64,000 nt of DNA from Nocardia macrotermitis. Lineage in GTDB: Bacteria; Actinomycetota; Actinomycetes; Mycobacteriales; Mycobacteriaceae. Location of the stretch: positions 1 to 64,000 of the forward strand of contig NZ_WEGK01000009.1 in the NCBI RefSeq assembly GCF_009604405.1. The letters are read 5' to 3'. The notes below the pieces were generated by a model that saw only the letters and a program-made list of their open reading frames with translations, was not told where the DNA came from and searched no databases. Each line of letters opens with the position of its first letter. The stretch's first letter is position 1. The position numbers and the translations under genes were made by a program. Shown here one piece after another: positions 8,582 to 15,625 of the stretch.

Positions 8582-9759
8582 ACCCGTTCCCGGGTGCGGC
8601 TGCCGCCGTGCGAGAACTGCACGGGCACGGACATCCTGCGGCTGATGCCGTACGTCGGCCACGGGCTGGCGCTCACGGTTTCCTTGTAGCGCACCGCGAT
8701 TCGACCGGTCAGATACCAGCGTCGGGGGGTGTCGTCGGCGTGGGTGAACTGGATGACCGCGTCACGCCGTCCCAGGCTGACCGGCTGGTGGATGTACCCG
8801 AACCGGAACGGACGGACCTCGCGCCCGCGCAGCCTGCGCGCGATGGTGTCGGCGACGTAGGCGGCGGTCGGCATGCCGCTCTGACAGGTGCCGTGCAGCC
8901 GTCCGAACGCCTGCTGGACGCTCGCGGCGTCGCCGACGGCGTAGATCTCCGGATGCGAGACCGAACGCAACGTCGCGTCGGTGATCACCGAACCCGTTGT
9001 GTCGGTGTCGATTCCGGCATCGGCGGCGAGGCGCGGCACTCGCACGCCCGCGGTCCACAGGGTCAGCTCCGACGCGATCGTCTCACCGGTGCTCAGCCGG
9101 ACGGCCTGCGGCAGCACCTTCTCGACCTGCACTCCGGTCCGTCGGACGATGCCGAGACGTTCGAAGGCGCGGTCGAGGTGGGCGCGGGCCCCGGGACCCA
9201 TCATCGAGCCGGGTTCGGCGGCGGCGACCAGGGTGACCGTCAGGTCCGGGTGGCTCTCCGCGATCTCGGTCGCCGCCTCGACTCCGGTGAGCCCGCCGCC
9301 GACCACCGTCACCGCGCCGCCGTCGCGGGCCAGTTCGGTGAGACGTTGCGAAAAGCGGTGTGCCCGTACGGGATCGTTCAAGGTCCAGGCGTGCTCCGCG
9401 ACGCCCGGCACCCGCTCGGTGTCGGTGCTGCTGCCGAGTGCGTAGATCAGGGTGTCGTAGGGCAGGCTCGCACCGTCGGACAGGGTGACCCGCCGGGCGA
9501 CGGGATCTATACCGGTCGCGGCCGCTCGGTGGAACCGCACCCCGGTCCCGTCGAGCAGGTCGGTGATGCGCCGATCGGCCAGTTGCTGGCCGGCGGCGAT
9601 CTGATGCATGCGGAGCCGTTCGACGAATCGGTCCGCCGGGTTGACCAGGGTGATCCGCACGTTCGCGCGGCGGGTGCGGTGGGCGAGCCGGACGGTGGCG
9701 AGCAGGCCGGTGTAGCCGCCGCCGAGTACGACGATCTCGTGGGCCGGGGTGGTGTTCAT
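8578..9759 (-). CDS. NAD(P)/FAD-dependent oxidoreductase, partner of the ECF41 sigma factor
   Basis: A 393-residue flavoprotein of the NADH-dehydrogenase-2-like pyridine-nucleotide-disulfide oxidoreductase group. It has an FAD-binding GGGYTG near residue 13, an NAD(P)-binding VVGGGLTGVE in the middle and the second FAD motif IYAVGDAASV. No redox-active Cys pair or obvious C-terminal membrane anchor is visible. GGAGGAC precedes the ATG at 9759. It is the first gene of a two-gene operon with the sigma factor and the expected target of that sigma factor. The substrate is unknown. Confidence 0.88.
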   Translation of the reverse strand: MNTTPAHEIVVLGGGYTGLLATVRLAHRTRRANVRITLVNPADRFVERLRMHQIAAGQQLADRRITDLLDGTGVRFHRAAATGIDPVARRVTLSDGASLPYDTLIYALGSSTDTERVPGVAEHAWTLNDPVRAHRFSQRLTELARDGGAVTVVGGGLTGVEAATEIAESHPDLTVTLVAAAEPGSMMGPGARAHLDRAFERLGIVRRTGVQVEKVLPQAVRLSTGETIASELTLWTAGVRVPRLAADAGIDTDTTGSVITDATLRSVSHPEIYAVGDAASVQQAFGRLHGTCQSGMPTAAYVADTIARRLRGREVRPFRFGYIHQPVSLGRRDAVIQFTHADDTPRRWYLTGRIAVRYKETVSASPWPTYGISRRMSVPVQFSHGGSRTRERV

Positions 9760-9800
9760 GACGTCCTCCGATGGGGGTCGCGATTCGCTGTCGTCCATGG

Positions 9801-9827
9801 GACAGATCAGCGCACCCATCCGTGACA
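9801..9827 (-). promoter_or_regulatory. Candidate ECF41-dependent promoter of the oxidoreductase-sigma operon
   Basis: On the minus strand TGTCACG (9821-9827) is followed after exactly 16 bases by TGTC (9801-9804). This resembles the published ECF41 promoter type, TGTCACA near -35 and CGTC near -10, with one change in each box. Transcription would begin about 30-35 bases before the oxidoreductase ATG, which fits autoregulation. Confidence 0.55.
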
Positions 9828-9872
9828 CCCGAGATGGTGACCCACATCACAATCGCTCGGATCGGTCCCGCA

Positions 9873-9908
9873 CCTCGCGTGGCACCCGGCGAAGGGCGCC
9901 ACGCGAGG
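9873..9908 (-). terminator. Terminator of the alkyl sulfatase gene
   Basis: A perfect 11-base inverted repeat (CCTCGCGTGGC / GCCACGCGAGG) with a 14-base loop starts seven bases after the alkyl sulfatase stop codon. It insulates that gene from the ECF41 operon transcribed in the same direction. Confidence 0.75.
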
Positions 9909-9915
9909 CCGATCT

Positions 9916-11850
9916 TCACGGCGTGACGATGGGGAACCAGAACGGGAAGGTGTCGAACAGTTCGAACAGGCCGGACAGCGCGGCGGTATCACCGTCGACC
10001 CGCACCGCACCCGAGGCGATGGCCTGGTCGAGCGTGGTCGTGCCCAGGATGATGTTCTGGAACGCTTCACGATCCCAGTACACGGTCGCGTCCGGATCGG
10101 GCAGGGTCTTCTCGGCGGTGTAGACCAGGGTGCCGTTGCTGAGCCGCACGGCGAAACGCTTCTCCACGCCGTCGAAATCGGCGAACACCCAGTTGAACGC
10201 GCCGGTGCGCAGCCAGGCGGCGGGACCGTCGAGATGGATGCCCAGGTAGTCCAGCAACATTTCCACCGGCATCGCGGCGAGCACATCGGATCCGGCCAGC
10301 TGGATCGCGCCGAGATCGTGCACGCCCTCGCGTAATTCCTTGGCACCCATCAGGTATTCGTTGCGCCACGTGCCGTTCTCGGCCTGGTAGCCGAGTTGCT
10401 CGAACGCGTCGGCCTGCAGGTCGCGCGCGTCGGTGTTGCGCGGATCGGCGAACACCACGTGCGTGAGAACCTCTGCGACCCAACGGTATTCACCCGCCGC
10501 GTAGGCCGCCCGGGCGCGCTCGAGGATCGCCTTCGCACCACCCATGTACTCCACGTACTTCGGGGCCGAGTCCTGCGGCTGCAACGGATCCAGATGCGCG
10601 GGATGCGAGTCGTACCAGCCCAGATAGCGCTGATACACGGCCTTGGAGTTGTGTTTGGCCGAACCGTAGTAACCGCGGCAGTGCCACTGCCCGGCCAGCC
10701 CCGGCGGCAGTTCGATGCGTTCGGCGACCTCGGACATGGTGTAGCCCTGATTGGCCAGCCGCAGCGACTGGTCGTGCAGGTATTTGTACAGGTCGCGCTG
10801 CTGTTCGAGGAATTGCACGACATCGGCGTTGCCCCAGCGCGGCCACTGGTGCTGGGCGATCACCACGTCGGTGTCCGCGCCGAACATCTCGATCGTCTCG
10901 TCGAGCACCTTCCACCAGGTCGCCGCGTCGCGAACCTGCGCGCCGCGCAGCGTGTAGAGGTTGTGCATGGTGTGCGTGGCGTCCTCGGCCGCGCACATGA
11001 GCCGTTTGCCGGGGAAGTGGATGAGGAATTCCGCGGGGGCCTCGGTGCCGGGCGCCATCTGGAAGACCATCTCGACGCCGTCGACGGTGCGCCGGTCGCC
11101 GGTGGTGGTGATGGTGTCGCTGGGCGCGATCAGCGAGGCGGTGCCGCCGTGCGGCAGTCCGTTGCCCAGTCCCGCGTTGATCTGGCCCTGGATACCGCGT
11201 TTGAGCACGTTGCCGTACATGTAGATGGCGCGGCGGGCCATCGCGTTGCCCGCGTAGACGTTCTCGGCGACCGCCTCCTTCAGGAATCCGGCCGGTGCGA
11301 TGACCTGCGTACGTCCGGCGCGCACATCGGCCTCGTCGATCACCGAACGCACGCCGCCGTAGTGGTCGGCGTGGCTGTGCGTGTAGATCACGGCCTTGAC
11401 CGGGCGGGCCGGGCGATGCCGGAAGTACAGTTCCAGGCCGGCCTTCGCGGTCTCCATGTACGTCATCGGATCGATGACGATGATTCCGGTGTCGCCCTCG
11501 ATGATGGTCATATTGGAAATGTCCAGCCCACGCAGCTGATACACCCCCTCCATCACCTCGAACAGGCCGTGCGGCTTGTTGACCAGCGCGTGCCGCCACA
11601 GGCTCGGGTTCACGCTCGGCGGGGCCTCGGCGTCGGTGACGAATTCGTAGCCGGACAGATCGAACACCAGGCTGCCGTCGGGGAAGGTGATCCGCGGCGG
11701 ATCCAGCGTCGCGATGAACCCGCGCGAGGAGTCCTCGAGGTCGCGCACGTCGTCGAAGGGGAGCCCGGCGATGAAGTCCAGCTGGGCCGCGCGCGTCGCG
11801 TCCGTGGGTTGTTTGACGGCCAGGGCGGGATCGGGCTGTACCTGGGTCAT
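9916..11850 (-). CDS. Alkyl sulfatase, class III metallo-beta-lactamase fold
   Basis: Hydrolyses alkyl sulfate esters such as sodium dodecyl sulfate to the alcohol and inorganic sulfate. The zinc-binding THSHADHYGG motif lies at residues 157-166, with a further metal-ligand segment around AAEDATHTMHNLY. Then come a helical dimerisation domain and a C-terminal SCP2-like lipid-binding domain (about 515-640), the SdsA1/YjcS layout. The length of 644 is normal. I see no clear signal peptide, so it may be cytoplasmic. AAAGG precedes the ATG at 11850. Confidence 0.92.
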   Translation of the reverse strand: MTQVQPDPALAVKQPTDATRAAQLDFIAGLPFDDVRDLEDSSRGFIATLDPPRITFPDGSLVFDLSGYEFVTDAEAPPSVNPSLWRHALVNKPHGLFEVMEGVYQLRGLDISNMTIIEGDTGIIVIDPMTYMETAKAGLELYFRHRPARPVKAVIYTHSHADHYGGVRSVIDEADVRAGRTQVIAPAGFLKEAVAENVYAGNAMARRAIYMYGNVLKRGIQGQINAGLGNGLPHGGTASLIAPSDTITTTGDRRTVDGVEMVFQMAPGTEAPAEFLIHFPGKRLMCAAEDATHTMHNLYTLRGAQVRDAATWWKVLDETIEMFGADTDVVIAQHQWPRWGNADVVQFLEQQRDLYKYLHDQSLRLANQGYTMSEVAERIELPPGLAGQWHCRGYYGSAKHNSKAVYQRYLGWYDSHPAHLDPLQPQDSAPKYVEYMGGAKAILERARAAYAAGEYRWVAEVLTHVVFADPRNTDARDLQADAFEQLGYQAENGTWRNEYLMGAKELREGVHDLGAIQLAGSDVLAAMPVEMLLDYLGIHLDGPAAWLRTGAFNWVFADFDGVEKRFAVRLSNGTLVYTAEKTLPDPDATVYWDREAFQNIILGTTTLDQAIASGAVRVDGDTAALSGLFELFDTFPFWFPIVTP

Positions 11851-12138
11851 GATGGGACTGCCTTTCTGCCACAGGGGGTTTCGACCGAACAGAACACCGC
11901 TCAGGTAGCCGCACCGTCATCAGGCAGGAATATCCCTCGCCTGCGAGCGTAACGAACCACCGATCTTCCGCAAGGGGCTTCGCGCCCTCGCTCCCGATGC
12001 CGCGACCCGCGACCCGATGCTTCGGCGCGCGGTCCCGATACCGGCGTCACCAGCGTGAATACCGAGAGGCCGGGGAATGATTCGAAGCTGCGCACCCGTT
12101 GCACTGTCGGGAATATCGTGAGTCGAAATGAGGTACCC

Positions 12139-12858
12139 ATGGCCGTGCAGGTGGAGATCTGGACCGATATAAATTGCCCTTTCTGCTATCTGGGCAAGCG
12201 CCGTTTCGAACAGGCGTTGGCCGGGTTCGAGCATCGTGAGCAGGTCGAGGTCGTGCATCGCTCGTTCGAGCTGGATCCGACGCTGGCGCCGGGCCACAGC
12301 GGGCCGGTGATCGAGCACATCGCGGAGAAGTACGGCATCAGCGCGGCGCAGGCCGCCGCCAACGAGCGCGGCATCGGGGCGCAGGCCGAGACGGCCGGAC
12401 TGACCTATCGCACGTCGGGGCGGGATTTCGGGAGCAGTTTCGATATGCATCGGCTGCTGCACTACGCGCTCGCGCACGGTCAGCAGGAGCAGCTGCTGGA
12501 CGCGCTGTACCGGGGTAATTTCGCGGAGGACGCGCCGCTGTTCGGCGATTCCGAGCGTCTGGTCGGGCTGGCGGTGCAGGCCGGACTCGACGAGGCCAAC
12601 GTGCGGGCGGTGCTGGCCGATGCCGAGGCGTACGCGGACGCGGTTCGCGCCGACGAGCGGGAGGCGGCCCGGCTCGGTGCCACGGGTGTGCCGTTCTTCG
12701 TCTTCGACCGCACCTACGGGGTGTCCGGGGCACAGCCGCCGGAGGTTTTCGCGCAGGCGCTCGAGCGCGCGTGGGGCGATCGGAATCCGGTCCTCGAGGT
12801 CGTCGGTGGCGCGGATGCGTGCGGGCCGGACGGCTGCGCGCTGCCCGAGCGCGACTGA
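12139..12858 (+). CDS. DsbA-family oxidoreductase, FrnE-like
   Basis: A 239-residue thioredoxin-fold protein with the active site CPFC at residues 13-16 and a helical insert. A second Cys pair of CX4C type (CGPDGC) lies near the C-terminus, as described for FrnE proteins. There is no signal peptide, so a cytoplasmic thiol-redox role is likely. The start at ATG 12139 is supported by GAGGT six bases upstream; an earlier in-frame ATG at 12055 adds unrelated residues. The 288-base gap from the divergent alkyl sulfatase shows no promoter I can defend. Confidence 0.9.
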   Translation: MAVQVEIWTDINCPFCYLGKRRFEQALAGFEHREQVEVVHRSFELDPTLAPGHSGPVIEHIAEKYGISAAQAAANERGIGAQAETAGLTYRTSGRDFGSSFDMHRLLHYALAHGQQEQLLDALYRGNFAEDAPLFGDSERLVGLAVQAGLDEANVRAVLADAEAYADAVRADEREAARLGATGVPFFVFDRTYGVSGAQPPEVFAQALERAWGDRNPVLEVVGGADACGPDGCALPERD

Positions 12859-12955
12859 ACGGGACGCGAGCGAACAACCACACGTCAAGAGGGGTGGACA
12901 GCGACACGCCGGAGTGCGGCGGCCAGGGGTTGCGTGTTTCTCGGGACGGGGCGCA

Positions 12956-12977
12956 GAATTCATCACACAGTGAATTC
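12956..12977. promoter_or_regulatory. Candidate TetR operator in front of the ABC exporter operon
   Basis: GAATTCA and TGAATTC form a 7-base inverted repeat around an 8-base centre, ending 27 bases before the start of the ABC ATPase gene. A TetR-family regulator is the third gene of the same operon, so autoregulation through this site is the simplest reading. Confidence 0.5.
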
Positions 12978-13004
12978 AACGCTCGATGAAATATGAGGCG
13001 TCCC

Positions 13005-13736
13005 ATGACGGCATCCGAACCGTCCCCCGCGATCGAGGTCGAGCACCTGCGCGTGCGTCGCGGCGAACACGAAGTGCTGCACGATATTTCGCTGACCGTG
13101 CCGCGCGGCTGCATCACCGGGCTGCTCGGCCCGTCCGGGTGCGGAAAGACCACGCTGATGCGCAGCGTCGTCGGAACCCAACTCGTCGAGGCGGGCAGTG
13201 TGCGCGTCCTCGGCGAGGCGGCCGGAACACCGGGGCTGCGGGCGCGGGTGGGTTACGTGACGCAGGCCCCGAGCATCTACGACGACCTGACCGTGCTGGA
13301 CAACGTCGGATATTTCGCGGCGCTGTACGGGCGTTCGCGCAACGACGCCAACGCCGCCATCACCGCGGTCGGACTCGCCGAGCACACCCGCCAACGCGGT
13401 AATCAGCTCTCCGGCGGGCAGCGCACCCGCGCCTCGCTGGCCTGCGCGCTGGTCGCCGATCCGGAGGTGCTGGTGCTGGACGAGCCGACCGTCGGGCTGG
13501 ATCCGGTGCTGCGCGTGGACCTGTGGCAGCAGTTCCACGCGCTGGCCGCGCAGGGCCGCACGCTGCTGGTCTCGAGTCACGTGATGGATGAGGCCGAACA
13601 CTGCGATCAGCTGCTGCTGATGCGCGAGGGCAGGCTACTGGCCCAGCTCAGCCCCGCCGAACTCCGCGCCGAGACCGGCGAAACCAGTTTGGAGAACGCG
13701 TTTCTCGCCCTGATCAGAATGGGAGAGCCGTCATGA
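13005..13736 (+). CDS. ABC exporter ATP-binding protein
   Basis: A 243-residue nucleotide-binding subunit of an ABC-2 type exporter (DrrA-like). It shows Walker A GPSGCGKT, the signature LSGGQR and Walker B VLVLDEPT, followed by the SSH switch. ATG 13005 has GAGGC upstream and is preferred over ATG 12993. Its stop overlaps the permease start by four bases. It corresponds to M. tuberculosis Rv1687c in the same neighbourhood order. The substrate is unknown; drug, lipid or antibiotic efflux is typical of the family. Confidence 0.92.
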   Translation: MTASEPSPAIEVEHLRVRRGEHEVLHDISLTVPRGCITGLLGPSGCGKTTLMRSVVGTQLVEAGSVRVLGEAAGTPGLRARVGYVTQAPSIYDDLTVLDNVGYFAALYGRSRNDANAAITAVGLAEHTRQRGNQLSGGQRTRASLACALVADPEVLVLDEPTVGLDPVLRVDLWQQFHALAAQGRTLLVSSHVMDEAEHCDQLLLMREGRLLAQLSPAELRAETGETSLENAFLALIRMGEPS

Positions 13737-14494
13737 CAACGACTTTCACCTGCTACACCGCCACCACCGGACGAATTCTGCGGCAGCTGCGGGCGGATCG
13801 GCGCACCGTCGCCATGCTCGTCCTGGTGCCGACGCTGCTGTTGGCGCTGGTGTACTTCGTCTACCACGACACGCCCTCGATGCCGGGCATGCCGACGCTG
13901 TTCGACCGGGTCGGCATCAGCCTGCTCGGCATCCTGCCGTTCATCGTGATGTTCCTGATCACCGCCATCGCGATGCAGCGCGAAAGGTCTTCCGGCACAC
14001 TGGAACGCCTCATGACCACGCCGCTGTCGAAGCTGGATCTGCTGGCCGGATACGGTTCGGCCTTCTCGCTCGCGGCGACGGTGCAGGCGGGGCTGGCCTG
14101 TCTGGTGGCATTCTGGTTGCTGGGGATGCAGTCGGCGGGCAGTGTGTGGCTGGTGCTGTTGATCGCGGTGCTCGACGCCGTGCTCGGGGTGGCGCTGGGA
14201 CTGTTGGCAAGTGCGTTCGCGCGCACCGAATTCCAGGCCGTGCAGTTCATGCCGCTGATCGTCGGGCCGCAGCTGTTCCTGTGCGGGTTGCTGGTGCCGC
14301 GCGGTCAGCTGCCGCGCTGGCTCGAGGTGATCAGCGATGTGCTGCCGCTGAGTTATGCGGTCGACGCGTTGCAGCAGGTGTCGCGGTACACCGGGACGAC
14401 CGGGCTGATGTGGCGGGATCTGGGTATCGTGGCCGTATTCGCTGTTGTCGCACTGGCTTTGGGCGCGGCGACACTACGCAGACGTACGGCATGA
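13733..14494 (+). CDS. ABC-2 type exporter permease
   Basis: A 253-residue permease with about six membrane segments (roughly residues 25-45, 62-80, 105-128, 135-160, 168-190 and 228-247) and the ABC-2 C-terminal motif LPLSYAVDAL. It overlaps the ATPase gene by ATGA, so the two are translated together to form a transporter. It corresponds to Rv1686c. Confidence 0.92.
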   Translation: MTTTFTCYTATTGRILRQLRADRRTVAMLVLVPTLLLALVYFVYHDTPSMPGMPTLFDRVGISLLGILPFIVMFLITAIAMQRERSSGTLERLMTTPLSKLDLLAGYGSAFSLAATVQAGLACLVAFWLLGMQSAGSVWLVLLIAVLDAVLGVALGLLASAFARTEFQAVQFMPLIVGPQLFLCGLLVPRGQLPRWLEVISDVLPLSYAVDALQQVSRYTGTTGLMWRDLGIVAVFAVVALALGAATLRRRTA

Positions 14495-14537
14495 GGGCGA
14501 CCGCGCGAGGTCCGGCCCGGGCCGGGAAGGATGCCGG

Positions 14538-15185
14538 GTGAGCTTATCTCCGCACGGGGCGGATGAGACCAGTGAAGCCGCCGGGTCCGGCCGCAGCGGT
14601 CGGCGGCCCGGACAGTCCGGGACTCGCGAGGCCATCCTCGACGCCGCCCGGGCGCGGTTCGCGGAGGTCGGATTCGACAAGGCGTCGATCCGTTCCATCG
14701 CGAGTACCGCGGGCGTCGATCCCGCGCTGGTGCATCACTATTTCGGCACCAAACAGGAATTGCTCACGGCCGTGGTGGATCTGCCGGTGGATACCGATCT
14801 CATCCGGGCGCATATCGCGGCCGCGCCGGTGGACCAGCTCGGCGAGACGATCGTGCGGACGGTGGTCGGCGTGTGGGACTCCCCCGTCGGCGCGTCCGCG
14901 ATCGCCGCGTTCCGGGCGATACTCGGTGGCGGGGACGCGGGGCTGGTGCGCAGTTTCGTGCTCGAGGTCATCCTGAAAGATGTTCGGCACCGGGTGGATT
15001 CGCCACCCGGGGCCGGGGGCACGCGGGTGGCGTTGGCCGTCGCGCAGATGGGCGGGGTACTCATGGCGCGCAAGATCATCGGGATCGAACCGATCGTGTC
15101 GATGAGTGCCGAGGAGCTGGGGCGGCTCGTCGGGCCGTCGTTGCAGCGGTATCTCACCGGTGATCTGGACCTGCCGCCCTCCTGA
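14538..15185 (+). CDS. TetR-family regulator of the adjacent ABC exporter
   Basis: A 215-residue TetR-type repressor with an N-terminal helix-turn-helix (about residues 28-75, including FDKASIRSIASTAGVDPALVHHYF in two parts) and a helical ligand-binding domain. The GTG start at 14538 has GGAAGGA upstream; the frame is open earlier but overlaps the permease gene. It corresponds to Rv1685c. It likely represses the exporter operon through the inverted repeat at 12956-12977. Confidence 0.88.
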   Translation: MSLSPHGADETSEAAGSGRSGRRPGQSGTREAILDAARARFAEVGFDKASIRSIASTAGVDPALVHHYFGTKQELLTAVVDLPVDTDLIRAHIAAAPVDQLGETIVRTVVGVWDSPVGASAIAAFRAILGGGDAGLVRSFVLEVILKDVRHRVDSPPGAGGTRVALAVAQMGGVLMARKIIGIEPIVSMSAEELGRLVGPSLQRYLTGDLDLPPS

Positions 15186-15214
15186 CGACTCGGCGGCGGT
15201 GTTCGGGAGTGTGT

Positions 15215-15436
15215 TCAGCCCTGGGCGACGAACGCCTCGTGCTCGGCGTCGCCGACCTCACGGGCCTCGTCCACCAGCAGCACCGGAATGCCGTCGTCGA
15301 TCGGGTAGGCCCGGCGCAGCCGCGGGTTGTAGAGCACGCTCGCGCCGTCCTCGGTACGGACCAGCGACAGCGGGCCCTTGTCCTGCGGGCAGGCCAGCAG
15401 GCTCAGCAGAGTGGGGTCCAAGGTTTCCTCCGGCAT
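15215..15436 (-). CDS. Trm112-family protein
   Basis: A 73-residue protein of the Trm112/YcaR fold: LDPTLLSLLACPQDKGPL, then a short beta-rich body with YPIDDGIPVLL. Only one Cys of the usual zinc-binding set is present, as in many bacterial members. Eukaryotic Trm112 activates methyltransferases; the bacterial role is less clear. It corresponds to Rv1684 and sits just downstream of the large Rv1683-like gene on the same strand. Confidence 0.88.
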   Translation of the reverse strand: MPEETLDPTLLSLLACPQDKGPLSLVRTEDGASVLYNPRLRRAYPIDDGIPVLLVDEAREVGDAEHEAFVAQG

Positions 15437-15625
15437 GACCGACAACCTACCGGGCCGCCGATGAACAGTGCCGACTGCCCGGGCGGCGCGGTCGGTCAGA
15501 CCGACGCCTGCCGACAGCGTCGCCGGGGAGCCTGCGTCCCGCACCCACACCGCCGGCGTCCGGCAAGGCTGATCTGTCGACAGGATCCGAGCAGCTCACG
15601 CGATAGCGCTTGCAGCGGCTCGGAT

